Part shown: positions 15,539-23,570 of the stretch, in pieces
Numbering within the stretch: the stretch's first letter is position 1
Layout of the letters: every line of letters starts with the position of its first letter
Translations under genes and position numbers: made by a program
The notes under the pieces: generated by a model
The model's input: only the letters and a program-made list of their open reading frames with translations
What the model was told of the DNA's origin: nothing
Databases searched by the model: none
From: an uncultured Spirochaetota bacterium
GTDB taxonomy: Bacteria; Spirochaetota; Spirochaetia; Treponematales; UBA12059
DNA: 52,896 nt
Direction of reading: 5' to 3'
NCBI GenBank assembly: GCA_937873275.1
Contig: CALMRC010000129.1
Span: 1-52,896 of the forward strand

Positions 15539-17641
15539 ATGCCGGATCAGAATGTCTTCCCCGAGTGGAGGAGCTTCCTGGGCTCCCCCGGCGGGGAGGA
15601 TGATCATTCTTTCATCAAATCCGTGGTCAAACGCTCGGGACAGGTCGAGAAGTACGACCGTTCCAAGATCGCCGAAGCCGTCGCCAAGGCGTTCCGGGCC
15701 GTGTCCGGGGTCGCGGAGAAGGATACGGTGGAACGCCTCACCGCCGCGGTGGAGGAACGCCTGCGGCTCCTCCTGGCCGGGCGGCACCGGAATTCCATCC
15801 CCGCCATCGAGGAGATCCAGGACGTCGTGGAGACGATCCTGGTCGAGGCCAAGGAGGTGGAGGTCGCCAAGGCCTACATCCTCTACCGGGCCCGGCACGA
15901 GGTCCTCCGGGATACCAAGACCCTCATGCTGGACATCAATTCCACCATGGACGGCTACTTGGCCCAGGCGGACTGGCGGGTAAAGGAGAACGCCAACGTT
16001 AACTACTCCCTGGGCGGCCTGATCCTCCACAACTCGGGGTCCATCACCGCCAACTACTGGCTCAAGAACATCTACCCCGAGGAGATCGCCGAGGCCCACC
16101 GCTCCGCGGACTTCCACATCCACGACCTTTCCATGTTCTCCGGGTACTGCGCCGGGTGGTCCCTACGGGCCCTGATCCGGGAGGGCTTCGGGGGCGTCCC
16201 GGACAAGATTTCCTCCACCCCCGCCAAGCACCTTTCGACCCTGGTCCAACAGATGGTGAACTTCCTGGGGGTCCTCCAGAACGAGTGGGCCGGGGCCCAG
16301 GCCCTGTCCTCCTTCGACACCTACCTGGCCCCCTTCGTGAAGGCCGACTCCCTGCCGGAGTCGGAGGTCCGGCAGTGCGTCCAGAGCTTCCTCTTCGGGG
16401 TGAACACCCCCAGCCGCTGGGGCAGCCAGGCGCCCTTCACGAACGTCACCCTGGACTGGACGGTTCCGAGCGACCTGGCGAACCTGCCGGCGGTGGTCGG
16501 GGGGAAGGAACTGCCGTTCACGTACGGGGACTGCCAGCCGGAAATGGACCTGATCAACAAGGTTTTCATCGACCTGTTGCTCCAGGGGGACGCCGAGGGC
16601 CGGGGCTTCCAGTATCCCATCCCGACCTACAACGTGACCAAGGACTTCAACTGGGATACCCCGAACGCCCGACGGCTCTTCGAGATGACCGCCAAGTACG
16701 GCACTCCCTATTTCCAGAATTTCATCAACTCCGACCTGGATCCCGGGGACGTGCGGTCCATGTGCTGCCGCCTCCAGCTGGACAAGAGGGAGCTCCGCAA
16801 GCGGGGCGGCGGGCTCTTCGGCAGCGACGAGCTCACGGGATCCATCGGCGTCGTCACCCTGAACCTGCCCCGGATCGGGTACCGGTCGGATTCCCGGACG
16901 GACTTCTTCCGGCGTCTGGACCGGCTCCTGGACCTGGCCGCCGAAAGCCTGCGGATCAAGCGCAAGGTGTGTTCCCGCCTGCTCGAGGCGGGGCTCTTCC
17001 CCTATACCCGCCGCTACCTCAAGTCCTTCGACAACCATTTTTCCACGATCGGCCTCGTCGGAATGCACGAGTGCTGCCTCAACTTCCTGGGGAAGGGAAT
17101 CGAGACTCCCGACGGAAAAGCCTTTTCCCTGGAGGTCCTGGGGTACATGCGCAAGCGGCTCCAGGACTTCCAGGAGGAGACCGGGGAGCTGTTCAACCTG
17201 GAGGCGACCCCCGCCGAGAGCACCTCCTACCGCCTGGCCAAGCACGACAAGAAGCAGTATCCCCAGATCGTCACCTCCGGCCGGGAGGAACCCTACTACA
17301 CGAATTCCTCCCAGCTGCCCGCGGAATTCACGGAGGACCTCTTCGACGCCCTGGACCACCAGGAGGAGCTCCAGACCCAGTACACCGGGGGCACCGTCTT
17401 CCACATCTTCCTGGGCGAGGCGGTGGAGGACTGGCGGTCGATCCGGGACCTGGTCAAGGCGGTGGCGGGGAATTACCGCATCCCCTACTACACGATCTCC
17501 CCGACCTTCTCGGTCTGTCCGGTGCACGGCTATCTCTCGGGAAAGCACTTCTCCTGTCCCAAGTGCAAGGCCGAGAAGGAGGAGCGGCTCCGAAGGGAGA
17601 TACGGGCGTTGGAAGAGGAGTTGGCGGAAGGAAGAGAATAG
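15539..17641 (+). CDS. nrdD: Anaerobic ribonucleoside-triphosphate reductase, catalytic part lacking the glycyl-radical domain
   Basis: A 700-residue class III reductase that makes dNTPs from NTPs without oxygen. Residues 23-115 form an ATP-cone (FIKSVVKRSGQVEKYDRSKI), the allosteric dATP/ATP switch. The catalytic barrel follows, with NVNYSLGGLILHNSGS, HDLSMFSGYCAGWSL, GVNTPSRWGSQAPFTNVTLD and MHECCLNFLGKGI recognisable. Near the end is the metal site C660-x2-H / C673-x2-C676. In standard NrdD proteins the glycyl-radical segment (R-x-x-GY) follows this site. Here the chain instead ends after a short charged helix (EERLRREIRALEEELAEG). The missing segment is encoded by the next gene. The start has GGGAGGGG six bases ahead. 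The stop codon (TAG) lies at the edge of repeat element A. Confidence 0.93.
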   Translation: MPDQNVFPEWRSFLGSPGGEDDHSFIKSVVKRSGQVEKYDRSKIAEAVAKAFRAVSGVAEKDTVERLTAAVEERLRLLLAGRHRNSIPAIEEIQDVVETILVEAKEVEVAKAYILYRARHEVLRDTKTLMLDINSTMDGYLAQADWRVKENANVNYSLGGLILHNSGSITANYWLKNIYPEEIAEAHRSADFHIHDLSMFSGYCAGWSLRALIREGFGGVPDKISSTPAKHLSTLVQQMVNFLGVLQNEWAGAQALSSFDTYLAPFVKADSLPESEVRQCVQSFLFGVNTPSRWGSQAPFTNVTLDWTVPSDLANLPAVVGGKELPFTYGDCQPEMDLINKVFIDLLLQGDAEGRGFQYPIPTYNVTKDFNWDTPNARRLFEMTAKYGTPYFQNFINSDLDPGDVRSMCCRLQLDKRELRKRGGGLFGSDELTGSIGVVTLNLPRIGYRSDSRTDFFRRLDRLLDLAAESLRIKRKVCSRLLEAGLFPYTRRYLKSFDNHFSTIGLVGMHECCLNFLGKGIETPDGKAFSLEVLGYMRKRLQDFQEETGELFNLEATPAESTSYRLAKHDKKQYPQIVTSGREEPYYTNSSQLPAEFTEDLFDALDHQEELQTQYTGGTVFHIFLGEAVEDWRSIRDLVKAVAGNYRIPYYTISPTFSVCPVHGYLSGKHFSCPKCKAEKEERLRREIRALEEELAEGRE

Positions 17642-17769
17642 GTGAATAGGTGAATAGGTGAATGGGTGAATGGGTGAATGGAGCGGCTGTAGCCGCTTGA
17701 GGTCCTGAGCGCCTCGAGAATCGGATTCAGGAATCACGTATTCACGATTCACCCCTTAACCGATTTACC
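17641..17769 (+). repeat. Inverted tandem-repeat element, copy A (between nrdD and its radical domain)
   Basis: Left arm: five tandem 8-bp units GGTGAATR (17641-17680); the same phase extends back into the last codons of nrdD and supplies the TAG. Core: a small perfect hairpin AGCGGCT-GT-AGCCGCT (17682-17697), then GAATC/GATTC palindromes. Right arm (17739-17769): on the minus strand it reads as related 8-bp units GGTAAATC, GGTTAAGG, GGTGAATC. The arms can pair to make a large imperfect hairpin. It is lower in GC than its surroundings. Copies B, C and D are built the same way with 7-bp units. Confidence 0.8.
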
Positions 17770-17783
17770 TCACAGGAGGGTAC

Positions 17784-18353
17784 ATGGATTCGGCAACGAT
17801 CGAAAAAAAGCTCGCCGCCCTGAAGGCGGACCTGGCCTCCGTCCAGGGTACTCCTACGGAGGTGTACAGCCGGATCGTGGGATACTACCGGTCCGTCAAG
17901 AACTGGAACGCGGGCAAGCGGGAGGAGTTTTCGCATCGGGCGACCTATCGCTTCCCTACCGGCGTGCCCTCCGCCTCCGGGGATGTCCTTCCTGAGGGCG
18001 CTCCGGTCTCCGGGCACGCCGTCCTCTGGGAATCCCCGGCCGAGCACCCGGAGCGACTCACCGGGGAACCGGCGCCGACCCTGAGCGACGTCATGGGACC
18101 CGCAACCTACCTCCTGTTCACCCGACGGTCCTGTCCCAACTGCCCCGCCGTCCGGGATTACCTGGAAGGCACGGGCCTTCTGGGCCGGGATACGGACGTC
18201 GACACCCCGGAAGGGCTGGAGCTCGCCCGGGAATACGGCGTGCTTTCCTGCCCGACCGCGGTGCTCCGGGACCTCGAGGACCGGGAGGTCTACCGGGCGT
18301 ACAGCGTCACGGAGCTTCGGGCCTTCCTGGAGACGGTCCCCGAGACCGCGTGA
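17784..18353 (+). CDS. Free-standing glycyl-radical domain of class III ribonucleotide reductase fused to a glutaredoxin-like domain
   Basis: A 189-residue protein. Residues 5-21 form a short charged helix. Residues 26-57 (EVYSRIVGYYRSVKNW onward) match the C-terminal glycyl-radical segment of NrdD; Gly33 in RIVGYY is the expected radical site. A linker rich in Pro and Gly follows (58-105). Residues 106-185 resemble a glutaredoxin/thioredoxin fold: strand TYLLFT, redox motif C117-P-N-C120, and the cis-proline stretch VLSCPTAV (155-160). The predicted role is to dock into the catalytic barrel of the upstream NrdD, carry the stable radical made by NrdG, and supply electrons through the CPNC pair. 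It is in a different frame from nrdD and has a strong Shine-Dalgarno (AGGAGGG), so it is a real separate gene and not a readthrough product. Confidence 0.88.
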   Translation: MDSATIEKKLAALKADLASVQGTPTEVYSRIVGYYRSVKNWNAGKREEFSHRATYRFPTGVPSASGDVLPEGAPVSGHAVLWESPAEHPERLTGEPAPTLSDVMGPATYLLFTRRSCPNCPAVRDYLEGTGLLGRDTDVDTPEGLELAREYGVLSCPTAVLRDLEDREVYRAYSVTELRAFLETVPETA

Positions 18354-18363
18354 CCGGCCCGCC

Positions 18364-19086
18364 GTGAACGACCGCGGCGTATCGGAACGCGCGGCGGCCT
18401 CGGGGGTCGCCGTCCTCAGGACCAGCCTCATCGACTTCCCGGGCCGGGTATCGGCGGTGCTGTTCTTCCCGGGCTGCAACTTCCGGTGCCCGTACTGCCA
18501 CAATCCCGACCTGGTGATCCCTCCCTTCCCGGAGGGCCTGTCCACCACCGGGGACGCCCTGGCCTTCCTGGAGACCCGGAGGAACGTCCTTTCCGGAGTG
18601 GTCCTGTCCGGGGGTGAGCCGCTCCTGCGGGACGATCTTCCGGATCTGGCGGCGGAACTGCGGGGCCGGGGTTTCAAGGTCAAGCTGGACACCAACGGCT
18701 CGTTCCCGGATCGGATCGAGGGGATCGGCGCGGACTTCGTGGCCCTGGACCTGAAGACCTCGCCGGAGGACTACGATCGGGTGGCGCCGGGGGTGCCGGA
18801 CGCGTCGGATCGGGTCCTCGAGTCCCTCCGGATCCTGCGCACCCTGGGGGTGCCGTACGAGCTTCGCATCACCTGCGCCCCCGGGATCGTCGAGGCGGAG
18901 GAGATCCGCCGCCTCGCGGAGTACCTGGAGCCCGAGGATTCCGTGGTACTGCAGGGGTTCCGGCCCCTCCGGGTCCTGGATGCCCGGTGGGAATCCCTGC
19001 CCGCCACCCCCGAAGGCCGGATGGAGGACTACGCCCGGGAGCTCCGTCTGCGGGCCGCCCGGGTCCGTATCCGCTCGTCGTCCTAG
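18364..19086 (+). CDS. nrdG: Anaerobic ribonucleotide reductase activating enzyme (radical SAM)
   Basis: A 240-residue radical SAM protein. The 4Fe-4S motif is C38-NFR-C42-PY-C45, followed by VVLSGGEPLL, the SAM-binding GGE motif, and KLDTNGS. The type is the one encoded with class III reductases (pyruvate-formate-lyase-activase-like, starting LRTSLIDFPGRVSAVLFFPGCNFRCPYC). It should abstract hydrogen from Gly33 of the protein encoded just upstream to create the glycyl radical. It starts with GTG ten bases after the previous stop, so the two are in one operon. The length is close to the family's usual 220-240. Confidence 0.93.
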   Translation: MNDRGVSERAAASGVAVLRTSLIDFPGRVSAVLFFPGCNFRCPYCHNPDLVIPPFPEGLSTTGDALAFLETRRNVLSGVVLSGGEPLLRDDLPDLAAELRGRGFKVKLDTNGSFPDRIEGIGADFVALDLKTSPEDYDRVAPGVPDASDRVLESLRILRTLGVPYELRITCAPGIVEAEEIRRLAEYLEPEDSVVLQGFRPLRVLDARWESLPATPEGRMEDYARELRLRAARVRIRSSS

Positions 19087-19124
19087 AACTTGAACCCCGC
19101 GGACCGCCGGGGTACCATGCCGGA

Positions 19125-22100
19125 ATGGACACGCCCTTCCCCGAAAGCTTCCACCCCCTCCTGGCCCCCTGGTTCCGGGACACCTACGGAGAGCCCACCG
19201 CCGTCCAGGCCGCCGCCTGGCCCCGGATCGCCGCGGGAGAGCACGTACTGGCCCTGGCCCCCACGGGCAGCGGGAAGACCCTGGCCGCCTTCCTGGACGC
19301 GATCTCCCGCCTGATCCGGGGCGAATACGACCCGTCCCGGCTTTCGGTTCTCTACGTGTCCCCCCTCAAAGCCCTGAACGAGGACATCCGGGTCAACCTG
19401 CGGGAGCCCCTAACCTCCCTCCGGGCCCGGTTCGAGCGGGAAGGCCTCGAATTTCCGGACATCCGGGCGGAGACCCGGTCGGGGGATACCCCCGCCTCGG
19501 ACCGCCGGCGCTTCCTGGCCCGGCCCCCCTCGATCCTGGCCACCACGCCGGAAAGCCTGGCCATCCTCCTGGCCGGACCCCGGGGACGGTCGGTCCTGGC
19601 GGACGTGCGGCTGGTCATCCTGGACGAGATCCACGCGATCCTGGATTCCAAGCGAGGGGCCTTCCTGGCCTGCCAGATCGGGGCCCTTGCCCTCCTGGCC
19701 GGGGAGTTCCGCCGGATCGCCCTCTCCGCCACGGTTCGGCCCCCGGAGGCGGCCGCGGCCTTTATTGGGGGGCTGCGGAAGGTGCCGGCGGGGGAGGGGC
19801 GTCCGGGCTTCCGGTACGAGCCCCGGCCCGTGACCGTCGTCTGCCCGCCCGCGGAAAAGCGGATCGACCTGTCCGTCGAATACCCCTCGCCTCCGCCCCC
19901 GGCTCCGGAGGAGGGGTCCGGATCCGGTCTCCCGGAGTCCTCCCGCTACGCCGCCCTGGTGGACGACCTCGCCCGGAGGATCCGGCGGAACCGCTCGACC
20001 CTGGTATTCACGGATTCCCGCCGCCGGGCGGAGCGCATCGCCTTCCTCCTGAACGAGAAGGCCGGGGCGGGTACGGCCTACGCCCACCACGGATCCCTCT
20101 CCAAGGAGGTTCGTCGGATGGTGGAGGAGCGTCTCAAGGCCGGCGAGCTTCCCTGCGTGGTGGCCACGGGGTCCCTGGAACTGGGGATCGACGTGGGATC
20201 CGTGGACGAGGTGGTCCTGGCGGGCTCGCCCCCCGCGGTCGCGCCGGCCCTGCAGCGGGTCGGCCGGTCGGGCCACGGGGTCGGACAGACGAGCCGGGGA
20301 ACCCTCTTCCCCTTCCACGGCATGGACCTCCTGCGCTCCGCGGCCCTGGCCGGGGCGGTCCGGGACCGGGAGATCGAACCCCTGTCCCCCGTGGAGAACC
20401 CCCTGGACATCCTGTCCCAGGCGGTCCTGGCCCTCTGCGCGGCGGGGGAACGGACGGCGGATTCCCTGTACGAGGACGTACGGACCTTCCCTCCCTTCCG
20501 GACCCTCTCCCGGGAGTCCTTCGACCGGGTCGTGGAGATGCTGGCCGGGCGGTACGAGTCGGCGCGGCTCCGGGAGCTCAAGCCCCGGCTTCGGTACGAC
20601 CGGCTCTCGGGAACCCTGAGCGCCGCGGAGGGCACCCTCCGGCTCCTCTATTCCTCCGGCGGTGCCATACCGGACCGGGGGGTCTATTCCCTGCGCCTCC
20701 CGGACGGTACCCGGATCGGGGAGCTGGACGAGGAGTTCGTCTGGGAACGCAAGACCGGGGACGCCTTCTCCTTCGGGACCCGGTCCTGGCGCATCCGGGA
20801 CATCGGCCCCGAGGCCGTGGAGGTCGTCCCCCTGGACCGGCCCGCCGACTTCGTTCCCTTCTGGAAGGGGGAGGCCCGCTACCGCAGCCCGATCCTGGTC
20901 CGCAGGACCCTGGAGCTGTCCGCGTCCTTCGGTCCCGGGGGCTTCCCGACGGGCGTCCTGGACGGCCTGGGCCTGACCGGGGAAGCCCGGGCCGCCCTGG
21001 CGGAGTTCCTGGAAGCCCAGGCCCGGGCCCAACAGGGGGTGCCCCCGGCGGGACCCGCCTGCGTACCCCTTGAGCTCTGCTCCGACCCGGCCCTCCGGGG
21101 CGACGCGGTTACCGCGATCCTCCATACCCTCCGGGGCGGCGGCGCGAACGAGCCCCTGGCCTTGGCCCTGGCCGCGGAGCTCGAGGAAACCCTCGGGGTC
21201 CGGGTCGAGACGATCGGGGACGAGGACTTCGTCCTGGCCTTCCTGCCCCTCGTGCCGGGAACCTCCCCCGAGGCGGCCGTCCGGGAAGCCCTGGGGAGGC
21301 TGGGGGATCCGGTTCTCCGGGAGCTCCGCCTCCGGTCCCGGCTGGAAGCCTCCGGGGTCTTCGGGGCGGCCTTCCGGGAGTCCGCGGGCCGGTCCCTGAT
21401 CCTGCCCCGGGCGGGCTTCGGGAAGCGGACCCCCCTGTGGATCACCCGGCTCCGGTCCAAGCGTCTGTTCGACGCGGTCCGGCCCTTCGGGGACTTCCCG
21501 GTGACGGCGGAGGCCTGGAGGACCTGCCTGGTCGACCTCTTCGACCTGGAGGGATTCGGCCGGCTCCTGGACGGGATCGCGGACGGCAGCGTCCGGGTCG
21601 AATCCTTCCGCACCCGGGCCCCCAGTCCCTTCGCCCGGGAGGCGGTATGGCAGGAGACGAACCGGTTCCTGTACGAGGGGGACGAATCCGACCGGCGGTC
21701 CGGAGCCTCCCTGTCGGACCGGGCCATCGAGGAAGCCCTGGGCTCCCCGGCCCTTCGGCCGCCCCTGCCCGCGGACCTGGTTTCGGATTTCGTCTCCCGG
21801 CTTCGCCGGGAGCTGCCCGGATGGGCCCCCGACGACGGCCCCGGCCTGGCGGAGTGGGTCAAGGAACGGGTCTTCATCCCCGCGGACGAGTGGGAAGTCC
21901 TGGGCGCGAACCTGGGCGGGGAGGCGAGGGAGGCCCTCCGGACCGATCCGACCCTGGGCGCCCGGGTCGTCCGGATCCGTCCGGCCGGGGGGGCCCTGGA
22001 CCTCTACGTCCACGAGGAGCGCCGGGCCGAGGTGGAGGCGGACATTCTCTCCCGGCTGGGGGAGTGGCTGAGGTACGAGGGGCCCGTGTCTCCCGGCCGG

Positions 22101-23501
22101 GTGGCGGCGGTGACGGGTATTCCGGAGGACCGATCCCGGGACGCCCTGAACGCCCGGGCCGGGGAGGGCGGAATCTCCTCCGCCGTCCGGGTCTCCGGCG
22201 TTCCCGAAGAACTCTATTGCGACGAGACCAACCTGGAGCTCCTCCTGCGCCGTACCCGGAAGGCGGCCCGGCCTTCGGTGGACGAGCGGCCCGTCTCGGA
22301 TCTCCCCCTCTTCCTGGCCCGGCTCCAGGGGCTCTCGGGGGCCCGGCCGGGAGGTCCCTGGGAGCCCCTGGCGGGCTGGACCGCGCCGGTCCGCCTCTGG
22401 GAGACCGAGCTCCTGCCCGCCCGGATTCCGGACTACTCCCCGGCCGCCTTGGACCGGGAACTCGAGGAGGGCCGCCTCCTCTGGTTCGGCTCGGGCCGGG
22501 AAACGGTCGGGCTCTGCGCTCCCGAGGACCTGGACCTGGTCCTGCCGGACCGGCCGAAGGAATCGGTCCTGGTCCCGGACGTCCTTTCGGATTTCTGGAC
22601 GATCCGGGACGCCTGCGGGTTGAGCCCCGACGATTGCGCCCGGGCCCTCTGGGAGGAGGCCTGGAAGGGCGCCGCGGCCTCGGACGCCTGGGAATCCCTG
22701 CGGTCCGGGGTCCGGGCGCACTTCGGAAGAAGGGCGGACCTAGGACGAAGGGCGGACGCCCTCCCGCGCCCGGAAGTCCCGCGTCCGGAACCCTCTCCCT
22801 TCGGCGTCCCCCGTCGCATCCCCCGGGCCCTGCGGGACCGGTGGAAGGGAGGGCCCCCGGTGGCGGGCCGGTGGTTTTCCCTGGGGGCGGAGGGCGATCC
22901 CGACCCCCTGGAGCGCGACCAGCTGAACCGGGACCGGGTGCGTCTCCTGCTCCGCCGGTGGGGGATCCTCTGCCGGCCCCTCCTGGAACGGGAGGTTCCG
23001 GCCTTCGGATGGGCGCGGCTCCTGCCGGCCCTTCGGGCCCTGGAACTGGCGGGGGAGGTACTGGCGGGACGGTTCTTCGCGGGCCTCGGGGGGCTTCAGT
23101 TCCTGAGTCCCGAGTCCTTCGAAATCTTCCGGAACCTGGAGGCTTCCGGAGACCCCTTCTGGATGAACGCCTGCGACCCCGCCAGCCCGGCGGGTGTGGC
23201 CGCGGAGGGACTGCCCCAAGAACTGCCGGCCCGGACCGCCTCCGCCCGGCTCTGCTTCCGGGGAAGCCGGCTCGCCGCGGTCTGTCTGCGGAACGGCCGG
23301 GAGCTGCGGGTCTTCGACGACGGAGGGGATCCGGCCGGAATTCTCGCATTCCTGAAGATACCCCGGACCCGCCGGGTCGACCCCGAGCGCAAGGTGTCCG
23401 TGGAGACCGTGAACGGCCGGCCCGCCGCGGACGGACCCTACACTTCCGCCCTCCGGGACCTGGGCTTCGAGGCGGACCGGGGGCGGATGGTCCTTTGGTG
23501 A
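19125..23501 (+). CDS. lhr: Large Lhr-type ATP-dependent helicase
   Basis: A 1458-residue superfamily 2 helicase, the full Lhr size. The first RecA domain has Walker A PTGSGKT (46-52), motif Ia VSPLKALNEDI, Walker B/DEIH (167-170) and motif III LSATV. The second RecA domain has ATGSLELGIDVGSVDEVV and QRVGRSGH (motifs V and VI). A winged helix and beta-barrel typical of the Lhr core follow, then a long C-terminal half (about 700-1458) as in bacterial Lhr. The family unwinds RNA:DNA and branched DNA with 3'-5' polarity and is linked to DNA repair. The start was taken at the ATG at 19125, because the longer frame overlaps nrdG and carries no homology. It converges on the EF-G gene across a shared terminator. 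Confidence 0.92.
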   Translation: MDTPFPESFHPLLAPWFRDTYGEPTAVQAAAWPRIAAGEHVLALAPTGSGKTLAAFLDAISRLIRGEYDPSRLSVLYVSPLKALNEDIRVNLREPLTSLRARFEREGLEFPDIRAETRSGDTPASDRRRFLARPPSILATTPESLAILLAGPRGRSVLADVRLVILDEIHAILDSKRGAFLACQIGALALLAGEFRRIALSATVRPPEAAAAFIGGLRKVPAGEGRPGFRYEPRPVTVVCPPAEKRIDLSVEYPSPPPPAPEEGSGSGLPESSRYAALVDDLARRIRRNRSTLVFTDSRRRAERIAFLLNEKAGAGTAYAHHGSLSKEVRRMVEERLKAGELPCVVATGSLELGIDVGSVDEVVLAGSPPAVAPALQRVGRSGHGVGQTSRGTLFPFHGMDLLRSAALAGAVRDREIEPLSPVENPLDILSQAVLALCAAGERTADSLYEDVRTFPPFRTLSRESFDRVVEMLAGRYESARLRELKPRLRYDRLSGTLSAAEGTLRLLYSSGGAIPDRGVYSLRLPDGTRIGELDEEFVWERKTGDAFSFGTRSWRIRDIGPEAVEVVPLDRPADFVPFWKGEARYRSPILVRRTLELSASFGPGGFPTGVLDGLGLTGEARAALAEFLEAQARAQQGVPPAGPACVPLELCSDPALRGDAVTAILHTLRGGGANEPLALALAAELEETLGVRVETIGDEDFVLAFLPLVPGTSPEAAVREALGRLGDPVLRELRLRSRLEASGVFGAAFRESAGRSLILPRAGFGKRTPLWITRLRSKRLFDAVRPFGDFPVTAEAWRTCLVDLFDLEGFGRLLDGIADGSVRVESFRTRAPSPFAREAVWQETNRFLYEGDESDRRSGASLSDRAIEEALGSPALRPPLPADLVSDFVSRLRRELPGWAPDDGPGLAEWVKERVFIPADEWEVLGANLGGEAREALRTDPTLGARVVRIRPAGGALDLYVHEERRAEVEADILSRLGEWLRYEGPVSPGRVAAVTGIPEDRSRDALNARAGEGGISSAVRVSGVPEELYCDETNLELLLRRTRKAARPSVDERPVSDLPLFLARLQGLSGARPGGPWEPLAGWTAPVRLWETELLPARIPDYSPAALDRELEEGRLLWFGSGRETVGLCAPEDLDLVLPDRPKESVLVPDVLSDFWTIRDACGLSPDDCARALWEEAWKGAAASDAWESLRSGVRAHFGRRADLGRRADALPRPEVPRPEPSPFGVPRRIPRALRDRWKGGPPVAGRWFSLGAEGDPDPLERDQLNRDRVRLLLRRWGILCRPLLEREVPAFGWARLLPALRALELAGEVLAGRFFAGLGGLQFLSPESFEIFRNLEASGDPFWMNACDPASPAGVAAEGLPQELPARTASARLCFRGSRLAAVCLRNGRELRVFDDGGDPAGILAFLKIPRTRRVDPERKVSVETVNGRPAADGPYTSALRDLGFEADRGRMVLW

Positions 23502-23504
23502 ACC

Positions 23505-23570
23505 GGTTTCACGGCATCGCCGTGAAACCGATCAATAAAGAAACGGGGCGCAGCGCGCCCCGTTTCTTTA
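23505..23570. terminator. Tandem hairpins forming a bidirectional terminator between lhr and the EF-G paralogue
   Basis: The first hairpin is GGTTTCACGGC-ATC-GCCGTGAAACC (23505-23529), 11 perfect pairs. The second has a 16-base arm (23536-23551) ending GGGGCGC and its exact inverse (23555-23570) ending TTTCTTTA, so A-rich and T-rich flanks on both sides allow termination in either direction. The stop codon of the minus-strand gene is part of the second stem. Confidence 0.88.

Noticed and set aside
17641-17680. Possible CRISPR array from the tandem 8-bp units after nrdD
   Set aside because: The units are contiguous, far shorter than CRISPR repeats, have no spacers, and match the dispersed element family.
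15539-18353. nrdD and the radical-domain gene as one gene broken by a sequencing error
   Set aside because: They are separated by 142 bases of repeat element with many stops, and the second ORF has its own strong Shine-Dalgarno and start, so a single-base error cannot explain it.
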